A stretch of 6,972 nt of DNA from Campylobacterales bacterium (lineage in GTDB: Bacteria; Campylobacterota_A; Desulfurellia; JAADFJ01), in the NCBI GenBank assembly GCA_027080125.1, contig JALWSW010000088.1:1-6972 (forward strand), in the 5' to 3' direction. The notes below the pieces were generated by a model. That model worked only from the letters and a program-made list of their open reading frames with translations, did not search any database and was not told the origin of the DNA. This document shows positions 1 to 5,604 of this stretch, piece after piece; positions within the stretch are counted from its first letter, which is position 1, and each line of letters begins with the position of its first letter. The translations under genes and the position numbers were made by a program.

Positions 1-379
1 AGGATTAACTGAATACAGGATTTTGAACAGAAAATATGATATTTGGGTAGTTACCACGAATAGAGTTATTGATGAATGGGGAATTGTTGCTCATAACTTC
101 AAAGAGATGGATTTTACAAATATTCAAAACATGACATATATGCAAAACTTTTTGGGGTTGATTTTCGGATTCGGCGACATTAGACTTCAAACATCGGCAA
201 CAGAGGGAACCCTGACCGATACATTCGTCGAAAATCCGAAATACTTAAAAAAAGTCATAACAGAACAAAAAGAAATATACAAACAGATGAAAGAAAAACA
301 GGCTGCTGAAATATCGGCAAAAGCAATATCAGAGGCAATGGCAAAGGTACTTGCCGAAAAACAACAGCAGGGAGAGTAA
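1..379 (+). CDS. Bacterial PH-domain (bPH2-like) protein, C-terminal part, 5' end outside the window
   Basis: The frame is open from base 2 (residues GLTEYRI precede the first possible TTG start at 23), so the gene begins upstream and only about 125 residues are visible. They read like the end of a bacterial PH domain of the YdbT/DUF304 type. Motif YDIWVVTTNRVI is followed by EWGIVAHNF, then a hydrophobic stretch with FLGLIFGFGDIRLQT, then NPKYLKKVI, matching the usual order 'lT.rRvi..G', 'G.GdI.i.t', 'nP..v...I'. A charged, probably helical tail rich in K, E, Q and A follows (from about base 250). Family members often have membrane helices before the PH fold; that part would be upstream and cannot be seen. 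The stop lies three bases before the traF start, so it is probably cotranscribed with the transfer genes. Its role in conjugation is unknown; membrane association is inference. The domain call is fairly secure, the function is not. Confidence 0.7.
   Translation, partial: GLTEYRILNRKYDIWVVTTNRVIDEWGIVAHNFKEMDFTNIQNMTYMQNFLGLIFGFGDIRLQTSATEGTLTDTFVENPKYLKKVITEQKEIYKQMKEKQAAEISAKAISEAMAKVLAEKQQQGE
371..376 (+). promoter_or_regulatory. Ribosome binding site of traF, overlapping the end of the PH-domain gene
   Basis: GGAGAG lies six bases upstream of the GTG at 383 and overlaps the last codons and stop of the preceding gene. It supports the non-ATG start chosen for traF, and the arrangement suggests translational coupling. 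Confidence 0.75.
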
Positions 380-382
380 TTT

Positions 383-1255
383 GTGTATCGTTTGATAACA
401 GTTTTTATTGTGGCTTTTTGTTTTTATGTCAAAGGGTATGCCGCCGAGACAATTACCAATTACAATCCCATAAAAGGATGGTATTGGTATCAAAATCCAT
501 CCAAAAAGACAAAGAATAAAAAGAAAAAAACTGTTAAAAACAATTCTGTTCATTACCAGACATATACTTACAAGCAGCTTTACAATATGTATCCAGACGA
601 ATTTCAGGCTGTTTTAAAACGGGCGTTAAAACAGGCGGTCCAAAACCCTACCGTTGACAATGTAAAACAGTATCTCTTGCTTCAAGATATTGCAAGAAGA
701 AAATCGGCTGAATTTACCAATGTTGTTACTTATGTAACGCAAAGAACGCCTTCTTTGTCATTAACGAAGGATTATCCCAATGCCACTCCGGGCATCAATA
801 CGAGAAGGGGGCAGATGTATGCGGAAAACAGAAAAGTTCTTTCTGATGCGGCAGGCAAATACGGACTTTTGTTTTTTGTGAAAGACAAATGTCCGTATTG
901 CAACAGAGAAGCGGCTATAGTGGAATATCTTGAAAGCAAGTATAATTGGGATGTTGTAACGGTAAATGTGGATAAAAAACCTGATGTTGCTTCGGTATTT
1001 AAAGTAAAATATACTCCCGAGCTTGTACTTGTTGACAGAAAAAGCGGGAAATGGATTAATGCAGGCAACGGAGTTCTTGCAGAAAACCAGCTTGAAAACA
1101 GATTGTATCGGGGTGTTAGATATTTTCAGGGTAAGATTGACCCGAGAAATTGGAATGTCTATGATTTTCAGAAAGGCGGCGGGTTTGATATGAGTGTTAA
1201 GCCTGTAAATGAAAATACCGTATTTAAGATTGAAGATGTTGGCAAAAGTAAGTAG
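383..1255 (+). CDS. traF: TraF, F-type conjugal pilus assembly protein with thioredoxin fold (CPYC)
   Basis: The product is a 290-residue periplasmic protein needed for pilus assembly in F-type transfer systems. The GTG start is chosen because of the ribosome binding site just upstream and because a signal peptide follows at once (hydrophobic residues about 4-16, cleavage after A20-A21). The mature N-terminus has GWYWYQNP (32-39), close to the GWxWY motif usual in TraF, then a lysine-rich stretch (41-52). A helical middle precedes the thioredoxin-like domain (about 155-255). That domain has the redox motif CPYC at 170-173 and the likely cis-proline TP at 211-212. F-plasmid TraF is known to have a thioredoxin fold without an active CxxC, so this copy may be a working thiol-disulfide enzyme. 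It overlaps the next gene by about 20 bases and resembles its product along the whole domain. The family call is secure; redox activity is inferred. Confidence 0.93.
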   Translation: MYRLITVFIVAFCFYVKGYAAETITNYNPIKGWYWYQNPSKKTKNKKKKTVKNNSVHYQTYTYKQLYNMYPDEFQAVLKRALKQAVQNPTVDNVKQYLLLQDIARRKSAEFTNVVTYVTQRTPSLSLTKDYPNATPGINTRRGQMYAENRKVLSDAAGKYGLLFFVKDKCPYCNREAAIVEYLESKYNWDVVTVNVDKKPDVASVFKVKYTPELVLVDRKSGKWINAGNGVLAENQLENRLYRGVRYFQGKIDPRNWNVYDFQKGGGFDMSVKPVNENTVFKIEDVGKSK

Positions 1256-1655
1256 GGTTGCATTGTTTTGTCTGATTATCATAACCGCTTTTCTAAGAAG
1301 TGATGTTGATGCGGGAACTATAGAACAGCACAGCCGATACGGATTGATATATTTTTATGAAGACGGCTGTCCGTATTGCGAAAGGCAGACTCCCGTATTG
1401 CAGCGTTATCTTAGGGATTATCCTATGGCTGTGCTTAAAGTTGAAATCAGACATCGTCCTGATTTAACCGCCAGATTTAATATTACTATGGTTCCGACTA
1501 TTATTCTTGTGCAAAAAGGAAGCGCAAGCCGGTTGCTTATATCAAAAGGCGCAATCGGTTATCAGAAATTAAAATATCGTATATCAGACGGCATTAAATA
1601 TTTGGAAAAACAGCGGAGGCAAAAACAAATAGTCGGGTGGTCAGTTACTCCGTAA
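1236..1655 (+). CDS. Small periplasmic thioredoxin-like protein (TrbB-like), CPYC motif
   Basis: From the ATG at 1236 the product has 139 residues: a signal peptide with basic start MLAKVSR, a hydrophobic core and likely cleavage near DVDAG, then a single thioredoxin domain. The redox motif CPYC is at 45-48 and the cis-proline motif is VPT in MVPTIILV. An ATG at 1209 would add nine residues (148 in all); neither start has a clear ribosome binding site, and 1236 gives the more ordinary signal peptide. It aligns with the TraF domain just upstream: both have YGL, then CPYC, then a PD pair and a late G..Y motif, which suggests a tandem duplicate. In the F plasmid the disulfide isomerase TrbB lies between traF and traH, as this gene does, so a TrbB-like role in folding cysteine-rich partners (TraH, TraU) is likely. 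TrbB in the strict sense is not proven. Thioredoxin fold secure, role moderate. Confidence 0.8.
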   Translation: MLAKVSRVALFCLIIITAFLRSDVDAGTIEQHSRYGLIYFYEDGCPYCERQTPVLQRYLRDYPMAVLKVEIRHRPDLTARFNITMVPTIILVQKGSASRLLISKGAIGYQKLKYRISDGIKYLEKQRRQKQIVGWSVTP

Positions 1656-1702
1656 AAGTCCCCCCAAAAACCTTTAAGATTTTTTATATAGTAGAGGGAT
1701 AT

Positions 1703-1724
1703 TAACCGAAAACTGTTTCGGTTA
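1703..1724. promoter_or_regulatory. Perfect 9-bp inverted repeat (hairpin or operator) before traH
   Basis: TAACCGAAA and TTTCGGTTA are exact reverse complements separated by the four bases ACTG. No T run follows, so it is not a standard intrinsic terminator. It could be a dimeric repressor operator, or an mRNA stem that separates the traF/thioredoxin part of the transcript from traH onward. The structure is seen directly; its function is not known. Confidence 0.7.
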
Positions 1725-1748
1725 TCGCTAAATTATTAAAACTATAGC

Positions 1749-1754
1749 AGGAGG
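1749..1754 (+). promoter_or_regulatory. Strong ribosome binding site of traH
   Basis: AGGAGG (followed by TG) lies six bases before the ATG at 1761. It is the only full consensus site in the window, as expected where translation restarts after a gap rather than through an overlap. Confidence 0.9.
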
Positions 1755-1760
1755 TGCATT

Positions 1761-3251
1761 ATGCGCAGGATATTCGGATATTGGATTTTATTTATGGCAG
1801 TGATCATACTCCAGATTGCGCCTGTCAGAGCAAACGCAAGCTGGCTTGATGATTGGGTTAATCAAAAAACATCGGTATCACCGAATTATTTCAGCGGACA
1901 GCAGCGCGGATATTTTACTGCAGGCAGCTTTTCGGCAAGATGGAGACCATCGAAAACGGTTTATCCGTTTACTGCTGAAGCTCCCGGAGTTGATTCAGGC
2001 TGCGGCGGCATAGACATATTCGGCGGAGCATTAGGTTTCATAAACGGACAACAGCTTGTTCAGCAGCTTCAGACTTTGCTTCAGGCAGCTCCTGCGGTAG
2101 CTTTTAACCTTGCTCTTAATACATTGTGTCAGCCGTGCCAGGCAATTATAAACAAAATCAAAGCTATTGCCGACAGATTGAACAATATTCAGTTTAATGC
2201 TTGTCATGACGCAAAGGTTCTTGCTGTTAGGGCAGTATCTGCCGTAGATCCTGTGGCTAAAAAGAAATTAGCCAAACAGGTTGATACAAAATATAGTGTA
2301 TGGCAGGGAATTACTGATATGTACAGCACTATTGTAGGAGAAGAAAACGGAAATTCAACAGGCTCATCCACCGGCACCGGAGCTACTCCAAGACAGATAA
2401 ATTCAACGAAAGATTTTCTTTCAGGATGTCCTGCCGATGTAAAGAATCTGTTCAATTCAGATGGTCAAGCAACAACAACACTTCTTTATAGTCTTGGAAA
2501 GCAATTCGATCCTGCTAATCCTTACGATAATAGTACCATTGCTCTTATGCGCGGTCTAATAGGTGATCTGGTATTTTCGTATGAGAATTCCGGTATTGCC
2601 GGATCTCCTGGTGCAAAACAGCTTAATATTACATATATTCCACCGTGTGAGCAGAATAAAGGAACATCTATAGACGATTTTTATAGTGGAAATGTATATG
2701 TTGAAACCGGAGTAGTACCGGGAAGTACCAGCGGATCATGTTCTAAACTTCCTGTTACCGATGGTAATTTTATTCAGTATATGAATACAAAGATTGATGC
2801 TATAGTCAACAAAATTAAATCTGCGCAGCTTCTTGGCACCGACGTTGATTTTGTAAAACACATGCCTACGCCAATCTATTCCGCTATGAAAGCGGCTATT
2901 TTGACTAAACAGGAAGGAGCTGTGGGCAGCACGCTTGCCGATATAGGCGCAAGAGCTTATGCCTACGAGTCTTTGAGCGACTTATATGATCGTGTAGAGC
3001 ATCTGATTGAGTATGGACAATCAACAATATCAGCATCGCCTTCAAAACCTCATTGTCAGGTTGCGCTGCTTGATCCGACATTGGATGCACTAAAAACCAT
3101 GAGGGCAAATATCCTGAAATATAAGGGTTTGATTGAAAAAGATTATATTGCTCATGCAAACGATACTTTAACATTGCAAGACCTCTCTAAGAACTATGAA
3201 ATGATTAACGCGCTTGCGAATGAAAAGATTAACAAAACCTTCGGGCTGTAA
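1761..3251 (+). CDS. traH: TraH, F-type conjugal pilus assembly protein
   Basis: A 496-residue protein, near the usual family length (F TraH is about 458). It begins with a clear signal peptide (MRRIFGYW start, cleavage after ANA near residue 26), so it acts in the periplasm or at the outer membrane in pilus assembly. The TraH hallmarks follow in order: GYFTAGSFSARW (about 50-61), GCGGIDIFGG (80-89), a helical LQAAPAVAFNLAL stretch, the cysteine pair CQPC (123-126), and NACHDAK with C148. A glycine/serine/threonine-rich linker (GNSTGSSTGTG) sits near residues 196-206. The C-terminal third is helical and may include the coiled coil known for the family. F TraH depends on disulfide formation, which fits the thioredoxin genes just upstream. 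Its 3' end overlaps traW by 32 bases. In F the next gene is traG; here it is traW. Identification is secure. Confidence 0.95.
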   Translation: MRRIFGYWILFMAVIILQIAPVRANASWLDDWVNQKTSVSPNYFSGQQRGYFTAGSFSARWRPSKTVYPFTAEAPGVDSGCGGIDIFGGALGFINGQQLVQQLQTLLQAAPAVAFNLALNTLCQPCQAIINKIKAIADRLNNIQFNACHDAKVLAVRAVSAVDPVAKKKLAKQVDTKYSVWQGITDMYSTIVGEENGNSTGSSTGTGATPRQINSTKDFLSGCPADVKNLFNSDGQATTTLLYSLGKQFDPANPYDNSTIALMRGLIGDLVFSYENSGIAGSPGAKQLNITYIPPCEQNKGTSIDDFYSGNVYVETGVVPGSTSGSCSKLPVTDGNFIQYMNTKIDAIVNKIKSAQLLGTDVDFVKHMPTPIYSAMKAAILTKQEGAVGSTLADIGARAYAYESLSDLYDRVEHLIEYGQSTISASPSKPHCQVALLDPTLDALKTMRANILKYKGLIEKDYIAHANDTLTLQDLSKNYEMINALANEKINKTFGL

Positions 3252-3876
3252 GAATATCTTGCGATACATTATCATATTGTGCGTATTGACAGCTTTTGCC
3301 GGCTTCGTTCAGGCAAAGGTTGTCAATCTCGGCACCTTCGGAAAAACATATCCTATTGTTGAAGAAGATATGCTTACAATGCTTCAGAAACGACTTTCCA
3401 AGGTAGATATGAGTAAAGTCTTTACGAAAAAGAAAGTCATTGAGGCTTTTCACAGGTATGAGCATAAACTTTCTTCAGACTTGCCGACTGTCAAAAAAGG
3501 CAAGGTGTATAAGGTAAATACTGTTTATACGCTAAACAGAAACATCTATGACGGCAGGGGCAATATACTTTATCCGAAAGGTTATACATTTGATCCTCTT
3601 AACTATATTACCGTATTGAAAACCTATGTCATCTTGGATGCTTCGGATAAAAGACAAACGAAGTGGTTTCGTAAATCTAAATATTATCAAAGTGGAATGA
3701 GCGAAGTACTAATCACAAAAGGAGATGTTTTGTCTTTGGAGAATAAATGGTCGATGCCGATATTCTATGCAAGCAAGTATATTTTGCGCAGATTGGATAT
3801 AAGAGCGGTGCCATCTGTAGTTTATGAGAAAAACGGAGGTCTCTATGTTAAAGAAATTCCTATTGCCGATAATTAG
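3220..3876 (+). CDS. traW: TraW, F-type conjugal pilus assembly protein
   Basis: A 218-residue protein, against about 210 for F TraW. The ATG at 3220 gives a basic start (MKRLTK), a hydrophobic core (about 16-30) and cleavage after VQA at 32; a TTG at 3214 would add only two residues. Directly after cleavage comes the family signature NLGTFGKTYPIVEEDML (36-52). Later hallmarks are PKGYTFDPLNY (119-129), the central VILDASD segment and a C-terminal IRAVPSVV motif (P198). The last resembles the end of the TrbC domain, and TraW and TrbC are known to occur together or fused in some systems. TraW is a periplasmic factor in early pilus assembly. No clear ribosome binding site is seen; the start lies inside the end of traH, so translational coupling is likely. 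Its 3' end overlaps traU by 32 bases, and the traU ribosome binding site lies inside it. Secure. Confidence 0.93.
   Translation: MKRLTKPSGCKNILRYIIILCVLTAFAGFVQAKVVNLGTFGKTYPIVEEDMLTMLQKRLSKVDMSKVFTKKKVIEAFHRYEHKLSSDLPTVKKGKVYKVNTVYTLNRNIYDGRGNILYPKGYTFDPLNYITVLKTYVILDASDKRQTKWFRKSKYYQSGMSEVLITKGDVLSLENKWSMPIFYASKYILRRLDIRAVPSVVYEKNGGLYVKEIPIADN
3835..3840 (+). promoter_or_regulatory. Ribosome binding site that decides the traU start
   Basis: GGAGGT lies four bases before the ATG at 3845, inside the 3' end of traW. It favours that ATG over the in-frame ATG at 3824, which would place the site inside the reading frame and put seven extra polar residues before the signal peptide. Confidence 0.85.
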
Positions 3877-4849
3877 TATCATCATTATTCTATCAACTGT
3901 TCCTTATGCAAACGCAATTTGCAAGGGAAAGTTTTTTAATCCCATTACCGATGTTGACTGGTGGGGTATGTTTCCAATGAAAATAGGCGGAATTACAGTA
4001 GTAAAAGGCAGCGTTGACTCCCCTCATGATTCAACAGGAAGTCCTATATGTATATGCGGAAAGCCTCCTACGATGAGAATAGGATTGAAAGTAAGTTTTT
4101 GGGACCCTGCAAGAATAGCGGAAACCAACAAAGACCCGTGGTGTTCGGATATTATAGGAAGCGGGTTGACCGACCATAAAGGCTTTCTCGGCGGAGCAAC
4201 TAATGCTTCACAAAATCAAAACGGTTCCGATTTTGCGCAGGCTCATTGGATTTGGATTGATATTTTTCAACTTGCCGGAATGGTTCTTGATGCTCACTGT
4301 TTTGAAAACGGCGGGTTTGACTATGCCTATTTTACAGAGGTCGATCCGATGTGGAATGATGATATACTAAATTTTATTACAGACCCCGAATCGTTGCTGT
4401 TTGCTAATCCGGTAGCTCAAATTGCCTGTTCAGCCGATTCAGTTACCTCAACTCTCGGAGTTCCGCTTGATTATATGTTCTGGTGCATGGGTTCGTGGGG
4501 TTCGGCATATCCTCTGACAGGACATTATTCAAGCCAGATTGTTCCTAAGGCAAATGCTGCAATTGCGGCAAGACTGATTTACAGACTTTCAAGACTTCCG
4601 GTAGGACTTTGGGACCATGCGACAAATTATTGCAATCCTGTATGGCTGCCGATATGGAGAAAAACGCATTACAGACTTCAGGAAGCCAGACCTCGCAGGT
4701 CTGGATTTGTAATACCTCTTGGCAGAACACCGCTTTCCGGATGGGGTTATTTATCTAATCCTCCGATCACAGGCGGAAAAGGAGCAGAAGATAACTTCAT
4801 GTGGATAGTGTTTGAGGAGAAAAAATGCTGTTTCGGAGTAGGGTTTTGA
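3845..4849 (+). CDS. traU: TraU, F-type conjugation and mating-pair protein (N-terminal CxxC lost)
   Basis: A 334-residue protein, almost the length of F TraU (330). The signal peptide covers residues 1-24 (MLKKFLLP start, cleavage after ANA). The mature protein starts ICKGKFFNPITDV, then FPMKIGG, then a CIC motif (69-71), FWDPARI, the stretch GGFDYAYFTEVDPMW, then DPESLLFANPVAQIAC, and VPLDYMFWCMGSWGSAYP. These match TraU in order and spacing. It is needed mainly for DNA transfer and mating-pair formation rather than for making the pilus. About ten cysteines remain in the mature part, so it is a likely client of the upstream thioredoxins. From memory of F TraU, the segment TDICWSCIFP corresponds here to TDVDWWGMFP (35-44), so both cysteines of that pair are absent. 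A perfect inverted repeat lies within the gene at 4686-4704. It overlaps trbC by 25 bases. Identification is secure. Confidence 0.95.
   Translation: MLKKFLLPIISIIIILSTVPYANAICKGKFFNPITDVDWWGMFPMKIGGITVVKGSVDSPHDSTGSPICICGKPPTMRIGLKVSFWDPARIAETNKDPWCSDIIGSGLTDHKGFLGGATNASQNQNGSDFAQAHWIWIDIFQLAGMVLDAHCFENGGFDYAYFTEVDPMWNDDILNFITDPESLLFANPVAQIACSADSVTSTLGVPLDYMFWCMGSWGSAYPLTGHYSSQIVPKANAAIAARLIYRLSRLPVGLWDHATNYCNPVWLPIWRKTHYRLQEARPRRSGFVIPLGRTPLSGWGYLSNPPITGGKGAEDNFMWIVFEEKKCCFGVGF
4686..4704. repeat. Perfect 8-bp inverted repeat inside traU
   Basis: CCAGACCT and AGGTCTGG are exact reverse complements around the three bases CGC. The repeat is much GC-richer than its surroundings and encodes residues near ARPRRSG of TraU. 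It looks like a small REP-type palindrome but occurs only once here. It could also be chance or an mRNA stem. Confidence 0.5.
4814..4819 (+). promoter_or_regulatory. Ribosome binding site of trbC inside traU
   Basis: GAGGAG lies five bases before the ATG at 4825, within the last codons of traU. It supports the chosen trbC start and a coupled traU-trbC translation. Confidence 0.8.
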
Positions 4850-5604
4850 GAGTTTCACAAGGTTTTGTATCTATTCTGTTGTTTTTGTTTTTGTCAGTTA
4901 TCAATACGAATGCGGTTGAAATAACTGATTTTAATACTTCAGATGTTGCAAAAGTTATTCAGAATACCAAAAAGAACGAAAAAAAAATACGCATTCCTAA
5001 AAACAAATATACAAAACAGATGATAAAAGAGGCTGAAAAATCTAATAAGATATTCAAAAAAAAGATGACGCCTTTGGTGAATAATTACATCAGGGAACTG
5101 CTGAACAGCAATCAGTTCTCTACCGCCTTTGATGCCGCAGGCGTCTCTAAAAAAACACAGACAAAAATGAATAAAGCAGTATTGGGCGGAATGCTTAATT
5201 ATCAAAAACTGTTTATCTTTGTATCTTCTTCTGTCCCTGTTACAACAATTAACCGCTATGTGGCGGATGCGGTTGCTATAGGTTCGCCTAACATAGAAAT
5301 AGTGATGAGAGGATTAGTCGGTAATGGAAAAAGTTTTACCCCTACCACAAAATTTATCTCAAACTGTTTGAAAATTAATCCATTTTGCGAGGAATCTTGC
5401 AAGGTTTATAACTATAGCATCGATATTAATCCTATTTTGTTCAGAAAGTACAAGATTGACAGAGTTCCGGCGTTTGTTTACGATCCGCACTATAAACCAT
5501 ATCATTCCGATAATCCGACCGCAGACAATTATTATAAATTATATGGCGATGTTTCATTAAAGTTCGTCATTAACAGGATCAGAAAATATGGCAATATTCA
5601 GTAG
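4825..5604 (+). CDS. trbC: TrbC, F-type conjugal pilus assembly protein
   Basis: A 259-residue protein, somewhat longer than F TrbC (about 212). A signal peptide comes first (basic MLFRSRVLR, hydrophobic core 14-24, cleavage after TNA near 30). Next is a lysine-rich helical region (about 45-90) absent or shorter in F. The F-type TrbC domain then follows: LFIFVSSSVP (129-138), IVMRGLVG (159-166), the stretch INPILFRKYKIDRVPAFVYD with VPA at 214-216, and a closing GDVSLKFVINRI. The fold is thioredoxin-like without a CxxC, but three cysteines cluster at 181, 188 and 192. TrbC works in the periplasm with TraW in pilus assembly, and the two genes stay close here on either side of traU. Runs of nine and eight A at 4979-4987 and 5056-5063 lie in the lysine-rich part. 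It overlaps the coupling ATPase gene by 17 bases. Secure for family. Confidence 0.9.
   Translation: MLFRSRVLRVSQGFVSILLFLFLSVINTNAVEITDFNTSDVAKVIQNTKKNEKKIRIPKNKYTKQMIKEAEKSNKIFKKKMTPLVNNYIRELLNSNQFSTAFDAAGVSKKTQTKMNKAVLGGMLNYQKLFIFVSSSVPVTTINRYVADAVAIGSPNIEIVMRGLVGNGKSFTPTTKFISNCLKINPFCEESCKVYNYSIDINPILFRKYKIDRVPAFVYDPHYKPYHSDNPTADNYYKLYGDVSLKFVINRIRKYGNIQ

Larger units (their letters stand above)
1656..1760 (+). other. Only intergenic gap of the cluster, upstream of traH
   Basis: These 105 bases are the only non-coding stretch longer than a few bases. They begin with a C run (CCCCCC) and an AT-rich region with a T6 run, continue with a perfect hairpin (1703-1724) and end in the traH ribosome binding site. 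I see no convincing -35/-10 pair, though AT-rich TATATA and TATTAA stretches could serve. It is the most plausible place for an internal promoter, operator or partial terminator, because all later genes overlap. Confidence 0.6.

Noticed and set aside
761..1282. Antisense open frame of 173 residues opposite traF and the thioredoxin gene
   Set aside because: It lies wholly opposite two well-supported genes and shows no recognisable motif, signal or ribosome binding site. It is a shadow of the sense coding.
1663..1692. Possible intrinsic terminator after the thioredoxin gene (C run, then AAAAACCTT and AAGATTTTT)
   Set aside because: The two arms are AT-rich, hold a mismatch and leave too short a loop; there is no GC-rich stem before the T run, so a terminator cannot be supported.
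1816..2013. Short + strand frame of 65 residues within traH
   Set aside because: It lies in another frame of the conserved TraH N-terminus and has no features of its own.
3824..3844. In-frame ATG at 3824 as the traU start
   Set aside because: It would place GGAGGT inside the frame and add polar residues before the signal peptide; the ATG at 3845 has that site at proper spacing.
4545..4730. Antisense frame of 61 residues opposite the end of traU
   Set aside because: TraU conservation on the + strand continues across this region up to its stop, so the antisense frame is chance.
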